Positions 55,634-64,000 of a stretch of 64,000 bases of DNA are shown here, in pieces. This stretch comes from Halomonas sp. HL-93 (GTDB taxonomy: Bacteria > Pseudomonadota > Gammaproteobacteria > Pseudomonadales > Halomonadaceae). The notes under the pieces were generated by a model that had not been told where the DNA came from, did no database searches, and saw only the letters and a program-made list of their open reading frames with translations. The stretch is taken from the NCBI RefSeq assembly GCF_900086985.1, contig NZ_LT593974.1, positions 1,364,001 through 1,428,000 on the forward strand, given 5' to 3'. Position 1 is the first letter of the stretch. Each line of letters begins with the position of its first letter. A program made the position numbers and the translations under genes.

Positions 55634-55960
55634 ATGGCGGCCAAGCCGATTTACCGAGTGGTGGTGCACCAGCAGGGCGAAATTTGGGATTTATACGTGC
55701 GCGAGATATTTCAAAGCGAACTCTGGGGCTTTATTGAAGTCGAGGAGTTTGTCTTTGAAGATGCTTCGCGGGTGGTGGTCGATCCTGCGAGCGAGAAATT
55801 GCAGCACACCTTCGAAGGCGTAAAGCGGAGTTACCTTCCGCTCAATGCGATCGTGCGTATAGACGAGGTAGAGCGTGAGGGACCTTTGAAAGCGGTTAAA
55901 AGTGACGCGCGAGTGGCGGAGTTTCCACGTCCTTTCCCACTGCCTCCGCGCGGAGATTAG
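55634..55960 (+). CDS. DUF1820 family protein
   Basis: A 108-residue protein that begins MAAKPIYRVVVHQQGEIWDLYVREI and contains LWGFIEVEEFVF and LPLNAIVRIDEVE, the pattern of DUF1820, a family of small conserved gammaproteobacterial proteins with no known function. The ATG at 55634 follows AAGG; in-frame starts at 55547 and 55604 are less likely since they precede the conserved region. It is divergent from the ATP-grasp gene. Confidence 0.82.
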   Translation: MAAKPIYRVVVHQQGEIWDLYVREIFQSELWGFIEVEEFVFEDASRVVVDPASEKLQHTFEGVKRSYLPLNAIVRIDEVEREGPLKAVKSDARVAEFPRPFPLPPRGD

Positions 55961-56009
55961 TCATGTGAGCGTGGCCCAGCAGGCTGCGTATTAATTAGGA
56001 CATTATGTC

Positions 56010-56645
56010 ATGCAAGTAACTCAATTTTGTCATCGTTACCGGGCGGTTGCCGCCGGTGTATTGGTCAGTTTGTGGTGTGTTAATGGGGCCGCTCAGTCAG
56101 ACAGTAACGCCTGGGTAACCGACGAACTTTCAACCTATGTGCGCAGTGGCCCAACCGATGGCTATCGCATTGTGGGGACCCTTAGTGCCGGCGAGCAGGT
56201 CGAGGTGCTGGAAACCAACGGTGACTACTCCCGTGTGCGTGGTGACGATGACGAAGCCGTGTGGATTTTGAGTGAGGAACTGCAACAAACGCCTAGCGCC
56301 AGCGAGCAACTGCCCGAACTTGAATCGCAAGTAGAATCGCTAACGGAAGAGTTAGACGGTATCAACGAAGAGTGGGAGCAGCGCGTGGCGAGCATGCGCG
56401 AAACACTGGATGCCCGCGAGCAGCGCATTGACGAACTAGAAACGCGCAATGACCAACTGGGTAGCGACGCCGATGAATCGAGCGAGCAAGTGCGGTCACT
56501 GCAAGCGCGGCTCGATACTCAAGAGGAAGACTTGCTGTTGCGCTACTTCATGTATGGGGGAGGCGTTGCAGGTGCTGGTTTAGTCGTCGGGTTGATCGTG
56601 CCGCATTTGCCTCGTCGGCGTAAAAAACGTGATCGCTGGTTTTAA
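56010..56645 (+). CDS. SH3-domain membrane protein (YgiM/TIGR04211 type)
   Basis: A 211-residue envelope protein: signal peptide (cleaved after GAAQ, about residue 29), a bacterial SH3 domain (about 33-90; LSTYVRSGPTDGYRIVGTLSAGEQVEVLE), a coiled coil (100-175) and a C-terminal membrane helix followed by a basic tail (RRRKKRDR). This is the architecture of YgiM-like proteins. Bacterial SH3 domains often bind peptidoglycan stem peptides. It lies between DUF1820 and tpm on the same strand. Confidence 0.88.
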   Translation: MQVTQFCHRYRAVAAGVLVSLWCVNGAAQSDSNAWVTDELSTYVRSGPTDGYRIVGTLSAGEQVEVLETNGDYSRVRGDDDEAVWILSEELQQTPSASEQLPELESQVESLTEELDGINEEWEQRVASMRETLDAREQRIDELETRNDQLGSDADESSEQVRSLQARLDTQEEDLLLRYFMYGGGVAGAGLVVGLIVPHLPRRRKKRDRWF

Positions 56646-56662
56646 CAGGCGGATGCGCGTTG

Positions 56663-57295
56663 ATGACTGACCATTGGCGTAGTCGCTGGCAGGAAGGGCG
56701 TATTGGCTTTCATTTGCCCCAGCCACATCCCGCGTTGAAATATTACTGGCCATCGCTTGGCGTGCCTGAACGCGCCAAAGTGCTGGTCCCTCTGTGCGGT
56801 AAAAGCCTGGATATGCGCTGGCTCGCCGAGGCGGGCCACCCTGTGCTCGGGGTTGAACTGGCGCCCGAAGCAATTGAGCAGTTTCTTGCCGAGTCACAGG
56901 TGCCGGTATCGCGTTATCAGCAAGCGGGGTTCAATATCAGCCGCCAGAGTAGTATTGAGCTTTGGTGCGGTGATTTTTTTCACCTGCATATTCAGCAGGC
57001 AAACGAGGTGGGGGCCTTTTATGACCGCGCCGCGTTAATTGCCTTACCCGAAGCGACGCGCCAGCGTTACGCGTTTCACCTTGCTCAACTGGTGCCGCCA
57101 GGAGGGCAAGGGCTGTTAGTCAGTCTGACCCACGAAGAGGAAAGTGCCGGCCCGCCCTATAGCGTTACTAACCACGAAGTGGAGACGTTGCTCTCGCCCA
57201 ACTTTCGGGTTTCGCTACTCGAAGAGAAGGCGCCGGACGAACGCGGGCGATGCGAGAAGGTATGGCAGTTAGTGCGCCGAGGACCGACGCACTAG
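56663..57295 (+). CDS. tpm: thiopurine S-methyltransferase
   Basis: A 210-residue SAM-dependent methyltransferase of the TPMT family. WRSRWQEGRIGFHLPQPHPAL is the family N-terminus, followed by VLVPLCGKSLDMRWLAEAGHPVLGVELAPEAIEQF and AFYDRAALIALP. Bacterial members methylate selenium, tellurium or thiol compounds. The ATG at 56663 is used; the TTG just before it is in frame. Confidence 0.94.
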   Translation: MTDHWRSRWQEGRIGFHLPQPHPALKYYWPSLGVPERAKVLVPLCGKSLDMRWLAEAGHPVLGVELAPEAIEQFLAESQVPVSRYQQAGFNISRQSSIELWCGDFFHLHIQQANEVGAFYDRAALIALPEATRQRYAFHLAQLVPPGGQGLLVSLTHEEESAGPPYSVTNHEVETLLSPNFRVSLLEEKAPDERGRCEKVWQLVRRGPTH

Positions 57296-57309
57296 AATGT
57301 CTATCTCGC

Positions 57310-57903
57310 TTACCGGGCTAATAGCTGGCCAAGCTCTTGGTCGCTGAAAGCGCGGTTTAGTGCATCGCCCAGTAGGTCGTTGAGCATGCGCGTGTTGGTA
57401 TCTTTATCCGGCTTGAGGGCGTATTCCTGATTACGGCGCGAGGTATAAGTGCCGGTGTAGGTGGTGCCATCGTTGCGGGCAGTCGCCTTTAATACCCCCT
57501 CCAAGCGTGCTTCATCGATCAAAGGTTGATCGCTATTTCCCTGGGCGTAGGAAAGGCTATTGAGTTCAAGCGTTAAGCTTGGACGACCGTCTGCGGCTTC
57601 CTGGGTGGGCGTAAAGCCCATGTCGGCGACCGCACGCTCGGCTTCTTCCTGCAAGCGGGGAATGATTTCATGGCTGTTGACGGTAATTTGCGCAGTGGAC
57701 ATGCCACCACCTGCACGGTTACCAATGACTTCGCTGTCGCGGCCGTCCTGAGCGAGTACGGTGATTTTCTGACCATCACCTACCGAGGCTACTTCAGCGG
57801 AGCGTTCGGGAGAAAGCTGCAAGTAATGTGGGCTGGCACAGCCCGAAAGCCACGCGCTGGCAAGCAGCACACCTGAAATCCTTAAAAAGTGACGCCGAAG
57901 CAT
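57310..57903 (-). CDS. YajG-family lipoprotein
   Basis: A 197-residue lipoprotein with signal peptide and lipobox LSGC (Cys22). The mature part follows YajG: a strand with ITVLAQDGRDSEVIGNR, a helix-rich middle and TYTGTYTSRRNQEYALKP, ending in a helix DALNRAFSDQELGQLLAR. Function is unknown; in other bacteria the gene neighbours ampG or similar, not here. It converges on tpm with a 14-base gap. Confidence 0.85.
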   Translation of the reverse strand: MLRRHFLRISGVLLASAWLSGCASPHYLQLSPERSAEVASVGDGQKITVLAQDGRDSEVIGNRAGGGMSTAQITVNSHEIIPRLQEEAERAVADMGFTPTQEAADGRPSLTLELNSLSYAQGNSDQPLIDEARLEGVLKATARNDGTTYTGTYTSRRNQEYALKPDKDTNTRMLNDLLGDALNRAFSDQELGQLLAR

Positions 57904-58165
57904 ATGTTAAATCCTTTTCTAACGGTGATGCCCAAGGGGATCTTTGTTATAGAATGCCAGTATAACGCCTAGCGCATTCAGGAGTAAGGTTTGGCAATGC
58001 TGACTGTGAAGAATTGTTTCTCACAATGACGGGCACATTCGCATGAATCGAATGTTAACCTAAAGCTCAGAATGTAGCTTGTTATGTCTGGGACAGATAG
58101 CAAGCAAAATATCTTTTGAGCGAACAGCCCTACGCTAATCCCAATGTTAGCTACCAAAAGGATGG
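57904..58165. other. non-coding boundary between core genes and the helicase operon
   Basis: 262 bases with no supported gene. Base composition changes here from GC-rich core genes to clearly more AT-rich sequence to the right. It must carry the promoters of the YajG-like gene and the defence-like operon, and holds an imperfect palindrome at 58005-58025. Confidence 0.5.
58005..58025. promoter_or_regulatory. imperfect palindrome upstream of the helicase operon
   Basis: TGTGA (58005-58009) and TCACA (58021-58025) flank an 11-base core with partial symmetry; 7 of 10 half-site positions pair. The spacing does not fit CRP (TGTGA-N6-TCACA). It could be an operator of a repressor. Confidence 0.3.
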
Positions 58166-58168
58166 ATG

Positions 58169-61009
58169 ATGTTCACCCGCCACCAGAGCGCTTATTTTGC
58201 CCACTGGTTGACGCAGTCCGGTAAGATTGAGAATCAAATCTCACGAGCCATGGCGTCAGCACGTGTCGATATGAATCCACACCAGATTGATGCTGCCTGC
58301 TTCGCATTAAAATCACCTCTAGAAAAAGGGGTATTGCTTGCGGACGAGGTTGGGTTAGGTAAAACCATCGAAGCCAGCTTGGTAATGGCCCAAAAGTGGG
58401 CTGAAGGAAAGCGCAACATCCTTTTGATCGTTCCTGCATCGCTGCGCAAGCAGTGGAATCAAGAGCTGCAGGATAAGTTTGAGCTTCCATCAGTCATTAT
58501 TGATGGCAAGGTGGCTGTAGAACTTAAAAAAGAGGGGATAAATAACCCGTTTGATCACCAAGATAAAATCGTTATCTGCTCATATGAATATGCTTCGCGC
58601 CAGAAAGATGCTATCCGTTTGGTAAGCTGGAATTTGGTAGTGTTTGACGAGGCTCACAAACTTCGCAATCTCTATCAAAAAAAGGGTAGCAAGCGCGCAC
58701 GTTCGTTGGTGGAAGCAACCGAATTTGCCGATAGCCGTGTGCTGCTATCCGCTACCCCGATTCAAAATAACCTGATGGAATTGTATGGTCTGAGTCAGGT
58801 AATTGACCCTCATTTTTTTGGTGATGAGAAATCATTTCGATCCCTTTATGTTAATCGTCAAAAGAACGATAAGGCGCTTGAAGACTTAAAACAGCGTATC
58901 CGTCCGCTCACCCACAGAACATTAAGGCGGCAGGTGCAGGAAGAGGGTGGTATCAACTTCACTAACCGCTATTCCATTACACAGGACTTTACACCGCTGC
59001 CTGCTGAGTGGGAGCTATACCAAGACCTCTCGCATTATCTTCAACAGCCCAATAATCAGGCGATTAATTTCCGTGCTCGCCACCTAGTAAGCATGGGACT
59101 GCGTAAAATATTGGCTTCATCCTCTTTCGCTGTTGCCGAAACACTTAAGAGTATGATTGAGCGGTTAGAAGCGCAGCAATTGCTGAACGAAGATGCGTTA
59201 TCAGACATTGAAGAGATAGATGATTGGTTGGAAACACGGCAAAACGACAGTAATGATGATGCTTTCAGTGAGCAACCAGCGTACTCAAATGATGCGCTTC
59301 GGCAAGAAATAGCCAAGCTTAAGGGGTTTCGGGATCTAGCCCAAAGCATCACCTCTAATGCCAAAGGGCAGGCCTTGCTAACGATGCTTGAGAAGGCATT
59401 GGCAATGACAGAAAACCTTGGTGGGCAACGCAAAGCGGTAGTATTTACCGAGTCCTGTCGCACACAGCTATACTTACAAGAACTGTTAGAAGAACATGGT
59501 TATCAGGGGCGGACAGTATTACTAAACGGTTCCAATAATGATCCTCGCTCTAAAGCGATTTACCAAGAATGGCTTCAAAATCATAAGGGCTCTGCCCGCG
59601 TCAGTGGCTCTAAAGCTTCTGATATGAAGGCAGCATTGGTTGACCGTTTTCGCAGTGACAAAGCTGACATCCTCATTTCCACTGAAGCGGGCGGAGAAGG
59701 TATTAACCTCCAATTCTGCTCAGTTTTGATTAATTATGATTTACCTTGGAATCCGCAGAAAGTAGAGCAGCGTATCGGTCGCGTACATCGCTATGGGCAG
59801 AAGAACGATGTGGTCGTTGCTAATTTTGTCAATCGTAAAAATCCGGCTGACCGTCGTGTGTTTCAACTACTGAATGAAAAGCTAAAGCTTTTCGAAGGTG
59901 TTTTTGGTGCGTCAGACGAGGTGCTGGGTGCGATTGAAGGTAACATCGACATTGAGAGGCGTATCTACGAAATTTACCAAAAGTGCCGTACTGACCAAGA
60001 GATCGAGTCTGAATTTGACCAGCTCCAAAAAACGCTGGAAGAGACCCTTGTGGTCAGGGAAACTGCTGCTAGAGAGACGCTGTTAAATAACTTTGATCGA
60101 GACGTTGTATCGACACTTAAAACCCGTAGGGATCAGAGTCATGACTTTCTTCAGGAGTATGAGCAAGTACTGATGGACTTGGCAAGAGCTGAGCTTCCTG
60201 ACGCTGAATTCAACACTAACCATTTTTATCTGAATGGCCAGCGTTATGATCTAAGCTGGCCACTGGCTGAAGAAAATAATTCAGAATTCTTCCGCCTGCA
60301 GGCTAATGAACATTTTTTGGCATGGGAGCTAGTGCATAACGCCAAATCCTACATTCTGGAACCTGCGCATCTGACATTTCATTATGATCAATTGCAAGGA
60401 CAGTTTGCAGCGCTAAAAGACTACATCGGCCAGTCTGGAGTTTTAACTTCCTTTGAACTTTGCTTCTCCTACAATCGCGGTAAGACGCAGAATACTCGGC
60501 TTATCGTGTTAGCACAGACGGATGGCGGTCAGCAGTTGAGCTTAGAAAATAGCGATCATCTGTTGTATATCCCAGCCTCAGAGCAAGCACTAACCGGTAC
60601 GTTACCCCCAGGGTTGTTTGATGATTGGCGTTCACAAATCGTTGAAGAGGCTCAAGCTCAAACCGAAGAAGAGCTAGATAGCTATTTAGAGCAAGAGTCT
60701 GAAAAGCTTGAACGTTGGGCCCAAGACCGCCGTAAAGCGTTGATGGCGACAGTTGAAGAGCTGGATGAGCAAATTCGTACGTACAAGAAAGAAGCCCGGC
60801 AACTGGCATCCACGGTAGAGAAAATTCAGGCAAAGAAAGCGTTGCGTAAACTGGAGCGAAAGCGAGATGACGCTCTGGCAGAGTATCACCAGTCGAAAAA
60901 ACAGATTGAACAGGAAGAGGATCGCTTGCTGGATGAGGTAAGTGAAAAGCTAGAGCTAACCCTCGAGATCAAAGAACTGTTCACCGTACGCTGGACACTT
61001 AAACACTAA
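58169..61009 (+). CDS. SNF2/RapA-type DEAH helicase-like ATPase
   Basis: A superfamily 2 translocase of 946 residues. With the ATG at 58166 as residue 1, Walker A is in LLADEVGLGKTIEA (57-70), the DEAH box at 161-164, motif III SATPIQNN (195-202), and motifs V and VI in STEAGGEGINLQF and QRIGRVHRYGQ. The N-terminal half of the C-lobe has a helical insert. The last 150 residues are a coiled coil rich in Glu and Lys. ATG at 58169 is preferred by spacing (six bases after AAGGA), 58166 is possible. It heads an operon with an AlbA_2 protein and a DNA methylase. Similar SNF2 proteins drive DISARM and related restriction systems. Codon use is more AT-rich than upstream genes. Confidence 0.88.
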   Translation: MFTRHQSAYFAHWLTQSGKIENQISRAMASARVDMNPHQIDAACFALKSPLEKGVLLADEVGLGKTIEASLVMAQKWAEGKRNILLIVPASLRKQWNQELQDKFELPSVIIDGKVAVELKKEGINNPFDHQDKIVICSYEYASRQKDAIRLVSWNLVVFDEAHKLRNLYQKKGSKRARSLVEATEFADSRVLLSATPIQNNLMELYGLSQVIDPHFFGDEKSFRSLYVNRQKNDKALEDLKQRIRPLTHRTLRRQVQEEGGINFTNRYSITQDFTPLPAEWELYQDLSHYLQQPNNQAINFRARHLVSMGLRKILASSSFAVAETLKSMIERLEAQQLLNEDALSDIEEIDDWLETRQNDSNDDAFSEQPAYSNDALRQEIAKLKGFRDLAQSITSNAKGQALLTMLEKALAMTENLGGQRKAVVFTESCRTQLYLQELLEEHGYQGRTVLLNGSNNDPRSKAIYQEWLQNHKGSARVSGSKASDMKAALVDRFRSDKADILISTEAGGEGINLQFCSVLINYDLPWNPQKVEQRIGRVHRYGQKNDVVVANFVNRKNPADRRVFQLLNEKLKLFEGVFGASDEVLGAIEGNIDIERRIYEIYQKCRTDQEIESEFDQLQKTLEETLVVRETAARETLLNNFDRDVVSTLKTRRDQSHDFLQEYEQVLMDLARAELPDAEFNTNHFYLNGQRYDLSWPLAEENNSEFFRLQANEHFLAWELVHNAKSYILEPAHLTFHYDQLQGQFAALKDYIGQSGVLTSFELCFSYNRGKTQNTRLIVLAQTDGGQQLSLENSDHLLYIPASEQALTGTLPPGLFDDWRSQIVEEAQAQTEEELDSYLEQESEKLERWAQDRRKALMATVEELDEQIRTYKKEARQLASTVEKIQAKKALRKLERKRDDALAEYHQSKKQIEQEEDRLLDEVSEKLELTLEIKELFTVRWTLKH

Positions 61010-61028
61010 GCTTCTGCGAGATTGCAAC

Positions 61029-62276
61029 ATGGATCGGGAAAAGCTCGTTAAAGACATTTTATTTCATATTCGCCTGGGCGAGGATTCTAGTATCGAATTC
61101 AAAGCCATTACCTATGACGGAGATCGTCCCAAGGATCCTAACCGAGATAAAATGGCCCATGAAATCGCGGCCTTTGCCAATGGCCAAGGCGGGCGAATTA
61201 TTCTTGGCGTTATAGATCGTACCCGAGAGGTAGTAGGCATTGATGACGTAAACGTTGCCAAAACAGAAGAGTGGGTTGTTAACATCAGCCAAAACAATAT
61301 TAACCCTCCGGTTCGGCTGGATACCCATTTGATTCAACTGCCAAATCAGCAAGGCGACCTGAAAACGGTTATTTGTGCGGATATTCCCCGCAGTATTTCA
61401 GTGCATCAGAGCGCAGGACGTTATTATCAAAGAGTGGGCTCTACCAAACAGGAAATGAAACCAGAAGTTCTAGCGCGTCTGTTTCAACACCGCTCTCAGG
61501 CCAGGTTAATACGATTCGACGAATCCCTCGTCCCCGGAACCACCCAAGCTGATATTGATAAAACACTTAAGTATCGCTTTCTTAAGCCAGACACCCCGGA
61601 ACGGGACCAGTTGTATAAACTTCACCTGACCGCGAAAGACGAGTATGACGAAGGGCTTTCCGTGTGTGGTGTTTTGCTCATTACACCAGATCCTACGCAA
61701 TGGCTTACCAACGCTTATGTGCAGTGCGTGTTTTATAGCGGTACGGAGCGCGATGCCCAATATCAATTGGATGCACAGGATTACACAGGGCCAGTTGATC
61801 AACAGATCAATGGTGCAGTGGATTTCGTGAAGCGCAATATGCGGGTAGCCGCTAAGAAAGAGCTGGGCCGTATCGATATTCCCCAATATGACCTTGGTGC
61901 GGTGTTTGAAGCAGTGGTGAATGCCATTGCCCACCGTGACTACTCCATGACAGGTCGGCGTATTCGTCTACACATGTTTGCAGACCGGCTGGAGCTTTTC
62001 AGTCCCGGTCAGCTCTCCAACAGCCTTACCATTGACGGTCTAATGGAAAACACGGTTACTCGCAATGAAGCGCTGGTCAATTTATTAAGCCGCTATTACC
62101 AAGCGAGAGAAGAAGCAGGTCGCCAAGCACTGATTGAGCGGCGGGGTGAAGGTGTCCCCAAAATTATTAACCGTAGCCGCGAATTAAGTGGTGTGGAGCC
62201 AACGTACCGGATGGTAGATGATAGCGAGTTGCTACTAACGATTTACGCTGCCAGAAAAGATAATCATACAGACTGA
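61029..62276 (+). CDS. AlbA_2 domain / ATPase-fold protein
   Basis: A 415-residue protein. The N-terminal part has the AlbA_2 (divergent schlafen-like) pattern SSIEFKAI, MAHEIAAFANGQGGRIILGVIDRTREVVGID and a YYQRVGSTKQEM strand, which may bind nucleic acid. The C-terminal part has the GHKL/HATPase_c_4-like motif AVFEAVVNAIAHRDYS (about 295-310) followed by RLELFSPGQL and a short winged-helix-like end. These two-domain proteins occur near restriction and defence genes, or as putative transcriptional regulators. It starts 19 bases after the helicase gene and precedes the methylase by 48 bases. No role is proven. Confidence 0.82.
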   Translation: MDREKLVKDILFHIRLGEDSSIEFKAITYDGDRPKDPNRDKMAHEIAAFANGQGGRIILGVIDRTREVVGIDDVNVAKTEEWVVNISQNNINPPVRLDTHLIQLPNQQGDLKTVICADIPRSISVHQSAGRYYQRVGSTKQEMKPEVLARLFQHRSQARLIRFDESLVPGTTQADIDKTLKYRFLKPDTPERDQLYKLHLTAKDEYDEGLSVCGVLLITPDPTQWLTNAYVQCVFYSGTERDAQYQLDAQDYTGPVDQQINGAVDFVKRNMRVAAKKELGRIDIPQYDLGAVFEAVVNAIAHRDYSMTGRRIRLHMFADRLELFSPGQLSNSLTIDGLMENTVTRNEALVNLLSRYYQAREEAGRQALIERRGEGVPKIINRSRELSGVEPTYRMVDDSELLLTIYAARKDNHTD

Positions 62277-62324
62277 TGTTAAAAAACATTGGTAGTCAAA
62301 ATTATTTGGGATTTACATTTTTAT

Positions 62325-64000
62325 ATGAGTGAACAGAATACGCGCCTTGCAGGCGAATCATTGGATATAACCCAGCAACGCCGCATTGAGCTCAAACAGC
62401 TTTTCCCCACTGCTTTTACCGAAACCCGTAACGACAAAGGGGAAGTAGTCGAGTCACTTGATTTTGAACGTCTAAAAGCTGAATTAGGCGAGCTAACAGA
62501 TATTTATGACAATCGCCGCGAGCGGTACGGCATGGATTGGCCTGGGAAACGCGATTGCCTACGGCTGATTCAACAGCCGTCAACTGCCACTCTTAAGCCT
62601 TGCCGGGAGGAGTCGGTGGACTTTGATACCACTGAAAACTTATTCATAGAAGGCGATAATCTTGAAGTACTGAAGCTCCTGCAAAAGGGCTACTACGGCG
62701 AGGTCAAAATGATCTATATCGATCCGCCTTACAATACTGGTAAAGAGTTTATTTATCCTGATAACTTCAGCGAAAGCCTGGATACCTACCTGCAATACGC
62801 TGGTTTAAAAGATAGTGAAGGCCGAACTTTCTCAACGAATACCGCGAATGAAGGCCGCTTTCACACCAATTGGCTGAATATGATGTACCCCCGCCTATAT
62901 CTTGCTCGTAACTTGTTACGTGAAGATGGGGTGATCTTTATTTCCATTGATGACCATGAGGTGGAAAATCTGCGCCGGATGTGTGATGAGATTTTTGGAG
63001 AGGAGAATCGAATTGCGTGTTTAGTTTGGGAAAAAAGCAGAAAAAATGATGCTAAGCTATTTTCCGTTGGGCACGAATATATGCTTGTTTATGCTAAAAA
63101 CAACAGTGTTCTTAAGGAAAAAAACATTATTTGGCGAGAAGAAAAGCCCGGTGCTAAAGAAATTTGGGATCAATATGTTTTGTTGCGAAAGCAATATGGC
63201 GAAAGTGATGCTGCGATAGAAACTGACTTGCAGTCATGGTTTTCCCAATTGCCGAGGTCGCATCCTTCTAGAAAGTGGAGTCGATATAAACGCATAGATA
63301 AGCACGGGCCTTGGCGTGACCGTGATATTTCATGGCCAGGAGGTGATGGCCCAAAATATGAAGTGATTCACCCTGTAACAAAACTGCCTTGTGCTATTCC
63401 TGAGAGAGGTTGGATATACTCTCATCCAGATGAAATGCAAAGGCAGATTAAAAAAGGGCTTGTTGAGTTTAGAAAAGATCACACTAAGCCTCCCTTCCGA
63501 AAAGCACACTTAAAGCCTATTGCTGAAGAGTTGGTTATTGCTGATTTTGATGAATACGAGTGTGAAGATGGTAACGATAACGAGCAGTTAGCAACACAAG
63601 TGAGAGGGAGTTACATCTACAAGCAAAGCCAAGTAGCAGTTAAGTATCTTCGAAACTTGATGGGGGTGAAATTATTTAACAATCCCAAAGATCACGTTGA
63701 GATTAAACGCCTTATTCAATATGCTTGTGGTTCAGAGGGCACTGTGTTGGACTTTTTTTCAGGTTCTGGCACAACCGGTGAGTCAGTGGCAGAACTTGCT
63801 TTGAAAGAAGATTTAAATATTAAATATATTTTAGTACAATTGCCAGAACCCAATTCCGAAAAAGAAAAGACGGGCAAAGAGGCCTTGAAGGCTGGGTACT
63901 CAACTATTGCAGATATATCCAAAAGTAGATTGTGCAAAATTTATTCTAAATTTGATATAGATTCCGTAAATAAAGGACATCAATCGAAGAGGGGATTTAA
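62325..64000 (+). CDS. type III-like adenine DNA methyltransferase (Mod), cut by right edge
   Basis: An open frame from the ATG at 62325 to the window edge (558 complete codons, no stop). The catalytic motif IV is YIDPPYNTGKEFIYPDNF (DPPY at 133-136) and the SAM motif I follows later as DFFSGSGTTGES (from residue 476), the beta-class order used by type III Mod subunits, which make N6-methyladenine. The 340 residues between the two motifs form a target-recognition region. No ribosome site is obvious. A restriction subunit would be expected beyond the edge. It ends the helicase-AlbA_2-methylase operon as far as seen. Confidence 0.9.
   Translation, partial: MSEQNTRLAGESLDITQQRRIELKQLFPTAFTETRNDKGEVVESLDFERLKAELGELTDIYDNRRERYGMDWPGKRDCLRLIQQPSTATLKPCREESVDFDTTENLFIEGDNLEVLKLLQKGYYGEVKMIYIDPPYNTGKEFIYPDNFSESLDTYLQYAGLKDSEGRTFSTNTANEGRFHTNWLNMMYPRLYLARNLLREDGVIFISIDDHEVENLRRMCDEIFGEENRIACLVWEKSRKNDAKLFSVGHEYMLVYAKNNSVLKEKNIIWREEKPGAKEIWDQYVLLRKQYGESDAAIETDLQSWFSQLPRSHPSRKWSRYKRIDKHGPWRDRDISWPGGDGPKYEVIHPVTKLPCAIPERGWIYSHPDEMQRQIKKGLVEFRKDHTKPPFRKAHLKPIAEELVIADFDEYECEDGNDNEQLATQVRGSYIYKQSQVAVKYLRNLMGVKLFNNPKDHVEIKRLIQYACGSEGTVLDFFSGSGTTGESVAELALKEDLNIKYILVQLPEPNSEKEKTGKEALKAGYSTIADISKSRLCKIYSKFDIDSVNKGHQSKRGF

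Noticed and set aside
58005..58025. CRP site upstream of the helicase operon
   Set aside because: TGTGA and TCACA are 11 bases apart instead of 6; kept only as a weak palindrome.

Overview
The window is a stretch of gammaproteobacterial chromosome, most likely from a Halomonas-type organism (Oceanospirillales). The evidence is: gene orders typical of gammaproteobacteria (smrB|prmB-aroC; miaB-ybeZ-ybeY-corC-lnt; prs-tRNA-ispE-lolB-TPR|hemA-prfA-prmC; yqjD-yqjE-yqjK); acidic, moderately GC-rich proteins; and a phasin-class I PHA synthase pair whose synthase has the Ser-Tyr-Cys-Val-Gly active-site box known from halomonads. Species cannot be named from the sequence alone.

Layout. 0-4.1 kb: end of an alpha/beta hydrolase, patatin phospholipase, smrB (opposite strand), prmB-aroC. 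4.1-7.1 kb: PHA granule cluster (small acidic protein, phasin, phaC) closed by a strong terminator. 7.2-8.3 kb: PCuAC and SCO1 copper chaperones for cytochrome oxidase. 8.3-14.3 kb: lnt, corC, ybeY, ybeZ and miaB on the minus strand. 14.4-14.8 kb: three tRNA-Asn genes behind a near-consensus promoter. 14.9-24.4 kb: orphan ArsR regulator, prc, M18 aminopeptidase, tRNA-Met, ychF, pth, rplY, prs, tRNA-Gln, ispE, lolB. 24.5-31 kb: TPR lipoprotein, hemA-prfA-prmC, lrp, moeB. 31-35 kb: two divergent bactofilin genes, one with a ZipA-like membrane anchor, then ahpF and ahpC with a good OxyR operator. 35-39.4 kb: putrescine-type ABC importer (potFGHI). 39.4-48 kb: two small proteins, an RND efflux pump and adaptor, a BaiN-type flavoprotein, yqjKED and pldA. 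48-57.9 kb: mscK, a tlyA/papain-like/ATP-grasp operon, DUF1820, SH3/YgiM-like, tpm and yajG-like genes.

From about 57.9 kb to the right edge the sequence becomes visibly more AT-rich and turns accessory. A co-directional operon encodes an SNF2-type helicase, an AlbA_2/ATPase-fold protein and a type III-like adenine DNA methyltransferase that runs off the window. This looks like the left end of a phage-defence or restriction-modification island.

The best candidates for something undescribed are (i) the minus-strand operon at 51.4-55.5 kb, where an ATP-grasp ligase precedes a 680-residue unrecognised protein with a papain-like Cys/His/Asn signature and then tlyA; (ii) the ZipA-anchored bactofilin paired with a soluble bactofilin; and (iii) the helicase/AlbA_2/methylase module at the right edge. 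All functional calls come from reading motifs by eye; no database search was run.
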